Shown: one piece after another, positions 5,595 through 12,120 of the stretch | Layout of the letters: every line of letters begins with the position of its first letter | Numbering within the stretch: the first letter of the stretch is position 1 | Origin: Bacilli bacterium | GTDB lineage: Bacteria > Bacillota_I > Bacilli_A > RF39 > UBA660 | Assembly (NCBI GenBank): GCA_017550205.1 | Contig: JAFZPS010000063.1 | Span: 1 to 18,947 of the forward strand | DNA length: 18,947 bases | Direction: 5' to 3' | Made by a program: the position numbers and the translations under genes | The notes under the pieces: model-generated | Databases searched by the model: none | Seen by the model: only the letters and a program-made list of their open reading frames with translations | What the model was told of the DNA's origin: nothing

Positions 5595-7358
5595 ATGGAA
5601 AATATAGAAAGAAAAAAGTTTTATTTATTTAGACATGGCGAAACAAATTGGAATTTAGAACGAAAAGTAAAAGGACATTCTGATAATATAGATACTAGAT
5701 TTACTGATTTAGGATATACTCAATTAAACCAAGTAATAGAAATGATAGAAAAAGCAGGTGTTCAAGCAATTTTTTCTTCAGATTTACACCGTACACATAA
5801 TTCGTCTCTATATATTAATGAGAAGTTAAATTTACCAGTATACTATACTAAGACCTTACGCGGATTAAATATGGGAGTTTTAGAAGGAAAAACAATAGAT
5901 GAATTAAAAGATATTAAAGAATCAATTGTAGGTTTAACTGATTACAACATACCAATGCCAAATGGAGAAAGTATTAATCAATTGATTGAAAGAATAGAAA
6001 GATTAATGGATTATATATATAATTCATATCAATATAATAACATTGCACTAATTACACATGGAGCTGTAGTTAGTAATATTAAAAGTGCTATTAAAAAAGA
6101 TGATTATGAACATATAGATTATTGTTTTGTTGGATATGATGGTAAAACATTCGATGTTTTTGATGATGGTACATATACAGGAAATATTAGAGAAAAAGTT
6201 TTAGTTAGAAAAAATAGGGATTATATGAATAATAATTATGAATTTTGGAATGAGTATTTAAAAAATGTTATTGAAAGAATAAAACAAAAACTAGAATCAA
6301 AAGAAGAATTATATGTAGACTTACATATGCATTCATATTATTCTGCAGATTCTGATGTAACATTAAATCAAATAATTGAAAGATCAAAAGAAAAAAAACT
6401 AGATATTATATCAATCACAGACCATGATTCTGTAGGAATATATGATGATTTATTTGAGTATTTAAAAACTAATAACTTAGATGATTTAATAATAATTCCA
6501 GGAATAGAATTCACTATAGATAATAAAGAATATGGTAGTCAATTCCATATAGTTCAATCTATGATAAATCCAAAAGATAAAGATATAATTAAAGATATAA
6601 AGCATCAAGAAGAAGCAAATTGGAATAGAGCAAAAATACAATTAGATAGATTACATATAAATAAAGTAGCTCAATACTATTTTAAAAAATATAATTTTGA
6701 TTGTAACTATGAAGGATATAAAGAATTCTTAAAAACATTTTATAAACCAATTCCAGAATATTTAACTATAATGAAATATATACAAAACGAATTTAATAAA
6801 AATGAAATATATAATTGGGAAATACTAGAAAGAATGCAAAAAGAAAATGAAAAAGATAAATGCCTTCCTAGAAAAAAATTAAGAGAAAAAGAATTTGAAA
6901 GATTAAAAACAAAATATGAGAATGATTCTGAATCTAAATATAATTCTAGAATGTTCCATTGTATGTTTGCAGTTAGAAAATCAGATGATGATTATTTTGA
7001 AGAATATGAACCAGTTGGAGATTTATCAGTAAATAATTATGGAGAACTTAAACTTGATGAACTAAATAAAACTAATATGACAATATTTGCTCATCCAACT
7101 GAAAATAAATTAAATTTATTAGAAGGATTCATAAAACTAAATAATAATATAAAAGGTATTGAAGATAATACTAGAAATGAATATAAAGATTATAATACTT
7201 TTATAGAATGTAAAAATAAATTAGGATTAATAAGAACAGTAGGTTCAGATATCCATGATTTAGATAGTAATTTATATGATGATATGAGTTTATATAAAAT
7301 GAATAAAAAAGAAATATTAGACTATTTAGAATGTGCCAATAATTATATTGACAATTAG
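5595..7358 (+). CDS. Histidine phosphatase fused to a PHP-domain phosphoesterase
   Basis: 587 residues. Residues about 8-195 are a histidine (phosphoglycerate-mutase-like) phosphatase: catalytic RHGET at 13-17, the FSSDLHRT segment near 57-64, and the second catalytic His in ITHG (H155). Residues about 238-587 are a PHP domain, a metal-dependent phosphoesterase barrel. Ligand motifs, in order: DLHMH (H244, H246), AD (D252), TDHD (D276-D278), PGIEF (E305), AHP (H500), GSDIH (D552, H554). The full ligand set is present, so activity is likely. About 195 residues separate E305 from H500, far more than in the neighbouring 271-aa PHP protein, which implies a large inserted subdomain. Two unrelated phosphatase folds in one chain suggest successive phosphate removals on one substrate, such as a nucleotide or RNA end. 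The substrate is unknown. The following genes are close and in the same direction. Confidence 0.9.
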   Translation: MENIERKKFYLFRHGETNWNLERKVKGHSDNIDTRFTDLGYTQLNQVIEMIEKAGVQAIFSSDLHRTHNSSLYINEKLNLPVYYTKTLRGLNMGVLEGKTIDELKDIKESIVGLTDYNIPMPNGESINQLIERIERLMDYIYNSYQYNNIALITHGAVVSNIKSAIKKDDYEHIDYCFVGYDGKTFDVFDDGTYTGNIREKVLVRKNRDYMNNNYEFWNEYLKNVIERIKQKLESKEELYVDLHMHSYYSADSDVTLNQIIERSKEKKLDIISITDHDSVGIYDDLFEYLKTNNLDDLIIIPGIEFTIDNKEYGSQFHIVQSMINPKDKDIIKDIKHQEEANWNRAKIQLDRLHINKVAQYYFKKYNFDCNYEGYKEFLKTFYKPIPEYLTIMKYIQNEFNKNEIYNWEILERMQKENEKDKCLPRKKLREKEFERLKTKYENDSESKYNSRMFHCMFAVRKSDDDYFEEYEPVGDLSVNNYGELKLDELNKTNMTIFAHPTENKLNLLEGFIKLNNNIKGIEDNTRNEYKDYNTFIECKNKLGLIRTVGSDIHDLDSNLYDDMSLYKMNKKEILDYLECANNYIDN

Positions 7359-7390
7359 ATAACATTTAATATAAATTATAGGAGGGGAAT

Positions 7391-8206
7391 ATGAAAATAG
7401 ATTTACATGTTCACACAAAGTATTCTGATGGTAATTTAGATTTAGATGAAGTATTATCATTAGCAGCTAAGACAAATATTAAAGAAATATCAATCACAGA
7501 TCATGATACTGTAATAAGATTAAAAGATTATACTGATTTAGGGAAAAAACATGGATTAGTATTAGTACCTGGAATTGAAATTCCAACTAGTATTGATGGA
7601 ATGCATCTTTTAGGATATGGAATAACTAATTTTGAAAAAGTAGAAAATTCCCTTATGAAGTTAAAAGAGTATAATGAAAAACAAAATATCTATACAATTG
7701 AAGCACTTCAAGAAATGGGTGTAGATATTTCATATAGGGAGTTAAAGAAAAAATCTATTGATGGTATAATTAGTTATAGAGATATAATTAAATATTTAGC
7801 AGAACACAAATATGTAGAAAATGCTCGAGATGCCTATAAAAAGTATATAGGTGAAGGACAAAAAGCATATTTCCCATCAGTGGCACTTGATAAAAAAGAA
7901 GTAATAGAACTAATTAAAGATTCAGGTGGCATAGTATCACTAGCACATCCAGGAACATTACCTGAATGGATGAATCAAGAAGAATTAGTAAATGAATTAA
8001 TAAAAGAAGGATTAGATGCAATTGAAATATATCCACCAAGATTAAAAGATTCTGAAATTAAACTATATAGTATGATGGCTAAAAAATATGATTTACTAAC
8101 TACAATAGGAACTGATTTTCATGATTATAAAACTGATAAATTAGGAGTTGAAGTTAGTGAAGAGTTTTTAGATAAATTTAATGAAAAAGTATTAGTAAAA
8201 AAATAA
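7391..8206 (+). CDS. PHP-domain phosphoesterase, TrpH/RNase AM-like
   Basis: 271 residues, close to the length of E. coli YciV/TrpH (RNase AM). The PHP ligand motifs are all present: DLHVH (H6, H8), SDG (D13), TDHD (D37-D39), PGIE (E63), AHPG (H186) and GTDFHD (D242, H244). The segment AYKKYIGEGQKAYFP (about 147-161) resembles the KKYLARGKxGYVPP segment of TrpH. Characterised relatives remove the 3' phosphate from 3',5'-bisphosphonucleotides and degrade or trim RNA 5'-3'. Its strands match the PHP half of the upstream fusion, which it follows by 32 nt. GGAGGGG at 7381-7387 serves the ATG. A role in nucleotide or RNA phosphate metabolism is a reasonable inference. Confidence 0.85.
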   Translation: MKIDLHVHTKYSDGNLDLDEVLSLAAKTNIKEISITDHDTVIRLKDYTDLGKKHGLVLVPGIEIPTSIDGMHLLGYGITNFEKVENSLMKLKEYNEKQNIYTIEALQEMGVDISYRELKKKSIDGIISYRDIIKYLAEHKYVENARDAYKKYIGEGQKAYFPSVALDKKEVIELIKDSGGIVSLAHPGTLPEWMNQEELVNELIKEGLDAIEIYPPRLKDSEIKLYSMMAKKYDLLTTIGTDFHDYKTDKLGVEVSEEFLDKFNEKVLVKK

Positions 8207-8220
8207 TTATGGAGGAAATT

Positions 8221-9357
8221 ATGACAGAAAAATATAATAGTTTTAGAGCTAAATTAGTAAATGATTATAGCGAATATGAAAAATTAAGTGAGAAGTATAA
8301 TATTCCAATTACTGAAATTATACAAATAGATCTAAACAGAACAGGAGTATACTTACCAAATAATGAAGTAAGAGTAGACTTTAGAGTTAGATTTAAAGGA
8401 ATAATAGATGGAGACTATGAAACTTGGTATGCTGTTCCTGTTAGAAGTAAAGAAGATACTTGCTTCAGTGTAACAAAAGATACGATCTATTTTAAAGATA
8501 AAATAATTGGTAAATGTACAAGTGAAATAATGCTTGATACATGTGAAAGTTCATATCAAAGAGGTCCAAATCTATTAAACTTAAATAGTAGAAGTAGAAG
8601 TAATTGTGGAGGATGCAAAGCTTGCGTTCATAATTATAAAAACTTCTATGATAATACAGTTATAAAAGATCAAAAACAATTAATTACTGAAGAAGATATA
8701 GAAGAATTCTTTGATGCTAAGAAATTAGATGTTTCATCACTAGTTCAAATAGCAGTAGTTACAGGATTATTCCATGGAGAATTAAATGTTATTAATCATA
8801 TGAAACTAATTGATAAAGTAGCAAAGAGAAGAAACTTCAAGGGAGAATTAATGTACTTTGGATGTGAAGTTAACTCAGATGAAGCATTAGACGAATTAGC
8901 TAAAATTAAAAACTTTAAACTAATCTATGCTATAGATAATTTCACTAAACGTGAAGATTTATTATCTAGAACAAAAGGATTAATCACATTAGAAAAAGCT
9001 AAAGATACATTATTAAGAGCAAAAAAGAGAGGTATTAAAACTACAATCTCATATATCTCAGGAATAGATGATTTAGATGATGCTGTAAAAGGTTTTGAAT
9101 TTTTAAAAGATAGTTTTACAGACATGCCTATTATAAATGTTTATCAAATTCAAAATGAGAGTCAAGCTAAAATAATGGATGATGAAGCAGAAGATATTGA
9201 ATATTATCTAAAAAGTAGACAAGCACTAGAAAAAGTATTTAGTGATTGTAAATATACTCCAAAAAGATGGTCAAACTATAGACCACTATGGTATAAATAC
9301 TATCAAGGAGAGGAATTAAAAGATAATTCATTCGGACAATTAGAAAAATTATCTTAA
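8221..9357 (+). CDS. Radical-SAM-like protein with a CX2CX2C cluster
   Basis: 378 residues from the ATG at 8221. That start has GGAGG (8211-8215) 5 nt upstream, whereas the in-frame ATG at 8209 overlaps this site and is unlikely. The N-terminal 90 residues are strand-rich (VRVDFRVRFKGIIDGDYETWY). The motif NCGGCKACVHNY has C129, C132 and C135, spacing CX2CX2C instead of the canonical radical-SAM CX3CX2C. Further on come TGLFHGE (181-187), resembling the GGE motif, and ISYISGIDDLDDAV, resembling the GxIxGLxE-type strand; the overall alpha/beta order fits a biotin-synthase-like partial barrel. It would bind a 4Fe-4S cluster and SAM. Other cysteines (KCTSEIMLDTC) precede it. The family is assigned with moderate confidence; the reaction is unknown. 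It follows the PHP gene by 14 nt. Confidence 0.65.
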   Translation: MTEKYNSFRAKLVNDYSEYEKLSEKYNIPITEIIQIDLNRTGVYLPNNEVRVDFRVRFKGIIDGDYETWYAVPVRSKEDTCFSVTKDTIYFKDKIIGKCTSEIMLDTCESSYQRGPNLLNLNSRSRSNCGGCKACVHNYKNFYDNTVIKDQKQLITEEDIEEFFDAKKLDVSSLVQIAVVTGLFHGELNVINHMKLIDKVAKRRNFKGELMYFGCEVNSDEALDELAKIKNFKLIYAIDNFTKREDLLSRTKGLITLEKAKDTLLRAKKRGIKTTISYISGIDDLDDAVKGFEFLKDSFTDMPIINVYQIQNESQAKIMDDEAEDIEYYLKSRQALEKVFSDCKYTPKRWSNYRPLWYKYYQGEELKDNSFGQLEKLS

Positions 9358-9367
9358 TATAAGTATT

Positions 9368-9889
9368 ATGGTAGAATTAGTAAGACAAAATAAAAAAGTA
9401 AATGATAAATTGTATAATGGTGTTGTAAAAGAAATACGAAAGAAAATAGGTAAAGAATATCCTATAAATCATGTTGGTTCAACAGCACTACCAAATATGT
9501 ATGGTAAAAATATTATTGATATTCTAATTGGTGTAGAAGATGTTAATGATTTAAATAAAATAACTCAAGAATTAATAGATATGGGTTATTGTCCTGGTAA
9601 AAATATTAGTAATAATGTTTGTAGATTCTTTGCTAATACATATGAAGAAACAAAATCTGGAGATATTCATATACATGTTGCTATTAAGGATACAGAAAGA
9701 TATGAAGGATTTATTATTTTAAGAGATTACTTATTAGAAAATAAAAAAGAAAGACAAGATTATTGCACTATGAAGAAGAAGATATTAAATCTTGGACATG
9801 ATGAACGTGAAGACTATAAAAAAATAAAAGCAGAATACGTTACAGAATTATTAAATAGAGCAATGGAATGGTCAAAATCAAAAAAATAA
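9368..9889 (+). CDS. GrpB-family protein (nucleotidyltransferase fold)
   Basis: 173 residues, the normal length for GrpB/UPF0157. The family signature lies at 35-53: HVGSTALPNMYGKNIIDIL, with GST at 37-39 and D51 in the positions characteristic of nucleotidyltransferase-fold proteins. Later come a histidine-rich strand GDIHIHVAI (about 97-105) and the C-terminal helix EDYKKIKAEYVTELL. Some GrpB domains are fused to dephospho-CoA kinase, but stand-alone members have no firm function. It starts 10 nt after the radical-SAM-like gene and has no convincing ribosome binding site, so it probably depends on coupled translation as the last gene of the operon. Confidence 0.85.
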   Translation: MVELVRQNKKVNDKLYNGVVKEIRKKIGKEYPINHVGSTALPNMYGKNIIDILIGVEDVNDLNKITQELIDMGYCPGKNISNNVCRFFANTYEETKSGDIHIHVAIKDTERYEGFIILRDYLLENKKERQDYCTMKKKILNLGHDEREDYKKIKAEYVTELLNRAMEWSKSKK

Positions 9890-9890
9890 A

Positions 9891-9918
9891 TTGAAAATAA
9901 ATAACTATATGTTATAAT
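9891..9918 (+). promoter_or_regulatory. Promoter of the SAM riboswitch/SAM synthetase unit
   Basis: TTGAAA (9891-9896), 16-bp spacer, TATAAT (9913-9918) preceded by TGT. Transcription should start near 9925, just before the P1 helix of the riboswitch. Confidence 0.75.
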
Positions 9919-9926
9919 AAATTTAC

Positions 9927-10010
9927 ATCTTATAATGAGTGGTGGAGGGACTAGCCCATAGAAGCCACACCAACCTATTAAATTAGGTGGTAAAGCTAGA
10001 TCTATAAGAT
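9927..10010 (+). promoter_or_regulatory. SAM riboswitch aptamer (S-box/SAM-I-SAM-IV clan, without P4)
   Basis: The core GGTGGAGGGAC (9941-9951) and GCCC (9954-9957) match the S-box consensus. P1 is an 8-bp helix (9927-9934 with 10003-10010). P2 pairs GTGG (9939-9942) with CCAC (9965-9968), with an inner GGG/CCC (9947-9949, 9955-9957). P3 is ACCTA/TAGGT (9973-9977, 9984-9988). A pseudoknot can pair CTAG of the P2 loop (9951-9954) with CTAG at 9996-9999. The stretch from P3 to P1 (9989-10002) has no room for the P4 hairpin of classical SAM-I, so it fits the SAM-I/IV-variant type best. It lies upstream of a SAM synthetase gene, consistent with SAM sensing. Confidence 0.9.
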
Positions 10011-10043
10011 AACGTTAGACTTAAGGTTATCTTAAGTCTTTTT
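10006..10043 (+). terminator. Riboswitch expression platform: terminator versus antiterminator
   Basis: Terminator: perfect 9-bp AGACTTAAG (10017-10025) / CTTAAGTCT (10031-10039), loop GTTAT, T's to 10043. Antiterminator: AAGATAAC (10006-10013) pairs perfectly with GTTATCTT (10026-10033). The antiterminator's 5' strand shares bases 10006-10010 with the 3' strand of P1. With SAM bound, P1 holds these bases and the terminator forms (gene off); without SAM the antiterminator forms (gene on). Confidence 0.85.
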
Positions 10044-10074
10044 GTATCTAGCAAGATGTAGAAAGGAGGAAAAC

Positions 10075-10857
10075 ATGATAGAAAAAGTAAATCCATCACA
10101 TCCAGATAAATTAGCTGACCGTATAGCTGGAGCTATAGTTGATTTAGCATATAAGAAAGATACTAATCCAAAGATAGCAGTAGAAATATTAATAGGTCAT
10201 GGTAATTGTCATATTATTATTGAATCTAATGTAAGTTTTAATAATGATGAAATAAATCCAATAGTAGAAAGAATTGCTGGTAAATTAAAACTAGATCTAC
10301 AAGTAGTACCACAAGATGTATATCTAGCATCTAATCAAGAATCTTCTATTAAATGTGGAGATAATGGAATATTCAAGGGAGTACCATTATCAAAAGAAGA
10401 AAAAGAATTATCTAAAATAGCTAGAGATATTTATAATAAATATCCATATGATGGTAAATATGTATTAGATAAAGATAAATTAGTTATTTGCCAAAGTAAT
10501 GCCAAGAATAGTGATTTATTAAAAGATTATCCTAATGCTATTATTAATCCATTAGGTGAATGGACTGGTGGAAGTGATGTAGATACAGGTGCAGTTAATC
10601 GTAAACTAGGTAGTGATCAAGGACACTCTGTAACAGGTGGTGGCTTACATGGTAAAGATTTATCTAAAGCAGATGTATCTATAAACATATATGCATTCTT
10701 AAAAGCCCAAGAAACTAATGAAATAGTAGAAATTAGTTGTGCTATAGGTGATGAATTAATCGATGGTAAAAACTATTCTGAAATAGTTAATATAGCTAAA
10801 GATTATATAGAATCTATAGGTGGTTTCGAAAAATTAGCTGAATGGGGATTATATTAA
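10075..10857 (+). CDS. metK: Short methionine adenosyltransferase (SAM synthetase)
   Basis: Makes S-adenosylmethionine from ATP and methionine. The ATG at 10075 has AAGGAGG 5 nt upstream; the frame is open further up only through the terminator. It has 260 residues, against about 380-400 for ordinary MetK. Recognisable blocks: SHPDKLAD (8-15, with H9 and D11), CGDNGIFKG near the ATP-binding GDQG loop, INPLGEWTGGSDVDTGAVNRK (D170, R176, K177 aligning with MetK DCGLTGRK), and GGGLHGKDLSKADVS (188-202) with K194, K198 and D200 aligning with the catalytic lysines and Asp of GGGAFSGKD. About 120 residues are missing, mostly from the middle and the C-terminus. The SAM riboswitch supports the function. 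It may be a compact variant beside a standard MetK elsewhere. Confidence 0.85.
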   Translation: MIEKVNPSHPDKLADRIAGAIVDLAYKKDTNPKIAVEILIGHGNCHIIIESNVSFNNDEINPIVERIAGKLKLDLQVVPQDVYLASNQESSIKCGDNGIFKGVPLSKEEKELSKIARDIYNKYPYDGKYVLDKDKLVICQSNAKNSDLLKDYPNAIINPLGEWTGGSDVDTGAVNRKLGSDQGHSVTGGGLHGKDLSKADVSINIYAFLKAQETNEIVEISCAIGDELIDGKNYSEIVNIAKDYIESIGGFEKLAEWGLY

Positions 10858-10887
10858 AAAAAAAGACTAGCATTGCTAGTCCTTTTT
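10856..10887. terminator. Bidirectional terminator between metK and the Nudix gene
   Basis: Stem GACTAGC/GCTAGTC (10865-10871, 10875-10881) with an ATT loop, A's on the left and T's on the right, so it can serve both converging genes. The Nudix stop codon lies inside the stem. Confidence 0.85.
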
Positions 10888-11436
10888 ATTTATTTGTTTT
10901 AATAAATCACTTTCTATTATTCTTTTAAATATATGCCAAGCTACAGTCTTTTCAGTTAATCCATCATAATTATTATCTATCATTTTAATTACTTCTTCTT
11001 TTGGAAAATACTTTATATCAGATACTTCTGATTCTTGCAGTTTTAAATCATCTATATTAACATCTTTAGTAATAATATAACACTCATCATAATGATTATT
11101 AATATAACCGTTTTTATTATAACGAGATGTAGTAGTTATAATATATTTTATATCATCATCACTTATCTCAATACCAAGTTCTTCCCTACATTCTCTTATT
11201 AGAGTTTGTCTTCCAAATTCTCCTGCATTAACATGACCACCTACAGTAACATCCCATCTATTTGGCCATAACTTTTTATTAGCGCTTCTTTTTTGTAATA
11301 AAACATTAAAATCTTTATCTACTATAAAAGCATATACACCTCTATGCCATAATCCTTTTTCATGACATTCATCCCTTGTAGCTACTTCTCCAGTAAACTC
11401 TCCTAATTCATTAAGAACATCAAATTTTTCTTCCAT
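10876..11436 (-). CDS. Nudix hydrolase, IDI/YfcD-like
   Basis: 186 residues. The complete Nudix box G67-x5-E73-x7-REx-x-EE-x-GI (67-89, with RECREELGI at 81-89) binds Mg2+ and positions the diphosphate. The N-terminus (VLNELGEFTGEVATRDECH, then GLWHRGVYAFIVD and LLQKRS) is typical of the subgroup resembling isopentenyl-diphosphate isomerase and E. coli YfcD, which hydrolyse nucleoside-diphosphate-linked compounds. The WPNRWDVTVGGHV stretch is also typical. The exact substrate is not predictable. AGGAGA precedes the ATG. It is monocistronic and converges on metK, sharing its terminator. Confidence 0.9.
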   Translation of the reverse strand: MEEKFDVLNELGEFTGEVATRDECHEKGLWHRGVYAFIVDKDFNVLLQKRSANKKLWPNRWDVTVGGHVNAGEFGRQTLIRECREELGIEISDDDIKYIITTTSRYNKNGYINNHYDECYIITKDVNIDDLKLQESEVSDIKYFPKEEVIKMIDNNYDGLTEKTVAWHIFKRIIESDLLKQINKKD

Positions 11437-11461
11437 AATTATCTCCTGTATTACTAAAATT

Positions 11462-11470
11462 ATTTTATCA
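11462..11470 (-). promoter_or_regulatory. Probable extended -10 of the Nudix gene
   Basis: On the minus strand this reads TGATAAAAT, 25 bp upstream of the start codon. No good -35 box is seen. Confidence 0.4.
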
Positions 11471-11496
11471 TAAAAGTCCTAGCAAGACCATTTTTC

Positions 11497-11525
11497 TTTA
11501 CTTTTTAATGATTTTATGATATAAT
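11497..11525 (+). promoter_or_regulatory. Promoter of the 168-aa membrane protein gene
   Basis: TTTACT (11497-11502), 17-bp spacer, TATAAT (11520-11525) preceded by TGA. The expected start is 11531-11532. Confidence 0.65.
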
Positions 11526-11529
11526 ATAT

Positions 11530-11552
11530 AACCAGTCAGAGGGGGACTGGTT
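11530..11552 (+). promoter_or_regulatory. 5'-terminal hairpin with the ribosome binding site in its loop
   Basis: Perfect 8-bp stem AACCAGTC (11530-11537) / GACTGGTT (11545-11552) with loop AGAGGGG, the only Shine-Dalgarno-like sequence. The 3' arm ends directly at the ATG (11553). With the predicted transcription start at about 11531 the whole leader is this hairpin. Confidence 0.7.
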
Positions 11553-12059
11553 ATGAATAAGAAAGTTAGTTTAAATTTAAATATAATTGAAGTATCTTCA
11601 TTTGTATTAAGTTTATTATTTATGGGAATATACTTAATGCCAAGTAATGTGGTATTAGTAAGACCATTATTATTCTTATTAGGTAGTGTATGTGGATTAA
11701 CTTTTATAAGTATAGAATTATTCTTAATACTAATAATGAATAATAAATATAGAATTATCTATATTAGTTATATATTATTAAGCTTAATATTAGGTATATT
11801 AATTAATACTAAATTACCATATAGTGTATTCTTAGTAATAGCTATATCTAGTATATTAAAAGGATTATTTAAAGTATTATTAAGTGATAAAATATATTTA
11901 GGTAGTAGATATAAAAAATATAGTAAAATATTTATTACTGAGTATAAAGAATTAAAAACTAATATTAATAAATTATTTAATAGAAAGAAAGTATTAGTAC
12001 CAGTAACTAATAAGAAAAAAGTTAGAAGTAAAGGTTATGCTCAAAAAGACTTAGTTTAA
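11553..12059 (+). CDS. Four-helix integral membrane protein with basic tail, 168 aa
   Basis: I do not recognise the family. Hydrophobic segments lie near residues 11-29, 34-61, 67-86 and 89-109, followed by about 55 strongly basic residues (SRYKKYSKIFITEYKELK, NRKKVLVPVTNKKKVRSK) that should be cytoplasmic. No catalytic motif is evident. The hydrophobic segments are almost pure Ile/Leu/Val. The ATG follows the leader hairpin directly; no other ribosome binding site is present. It is monocistronic, with a strong terminator overlapping the last codons. Confidence 0.8.
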   Translation: MNKKVSLNLNIIEVSSFVLSLLFMGIYLMPSNVVLVRPLLFLLGSVCGLTFISIELFLILIMNNKYRIIYISYILLSLILGILINTKLPYSVFLVIAISSILKGLFKVLLSDKIYLGSRYKKYSKIFITEYKELKTNINKLFNRKKVLVPVTNKKKVRSKGYAQKDLV

Positions 12060-12071
12060 GTCTTTTTTTTT
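12043..12071 (+). terminator. Terminator after the membrane protein gene
   Basis: Perfect stem AAAAAGACTTA/TAAGTCTTTTT (12043-12053, 12057-12067) with a GTT loop and T's to 12071. Confidence 0.9.
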
Positions 12072-12082
12072 ATATATATTTA

Positions 12083-12091
12083 TGTTATCAT
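12083..12091 (+). promoter_or_regulatory. Possible extended -10 of the zinc-ribbon gene pair
   Basis: TGTTATCAT, 29 bp before the ATG at 12121. AAAGGAG lies 7 nt before that start. Confidence 0.45.
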
Positions 12092-12120
12092 AAGTATATA
12101 AATTAAAAAGGAGTGTTTTT

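Noticed and set aside
8209..8220. Upstream ATG of the radical-SAM-like gene
   Set aside because: This ATG overlaps the GGAGG ribosome binding site that serves the ATG at 8221.
10042..10074. TTG-initiated N-terminal extension of the SAM synthetase
   Set aside because: It lies in the riboswitch terminator tail; the ATG at 10075 has a perfect AAGGAGG site and matches the MetK N-terminus.
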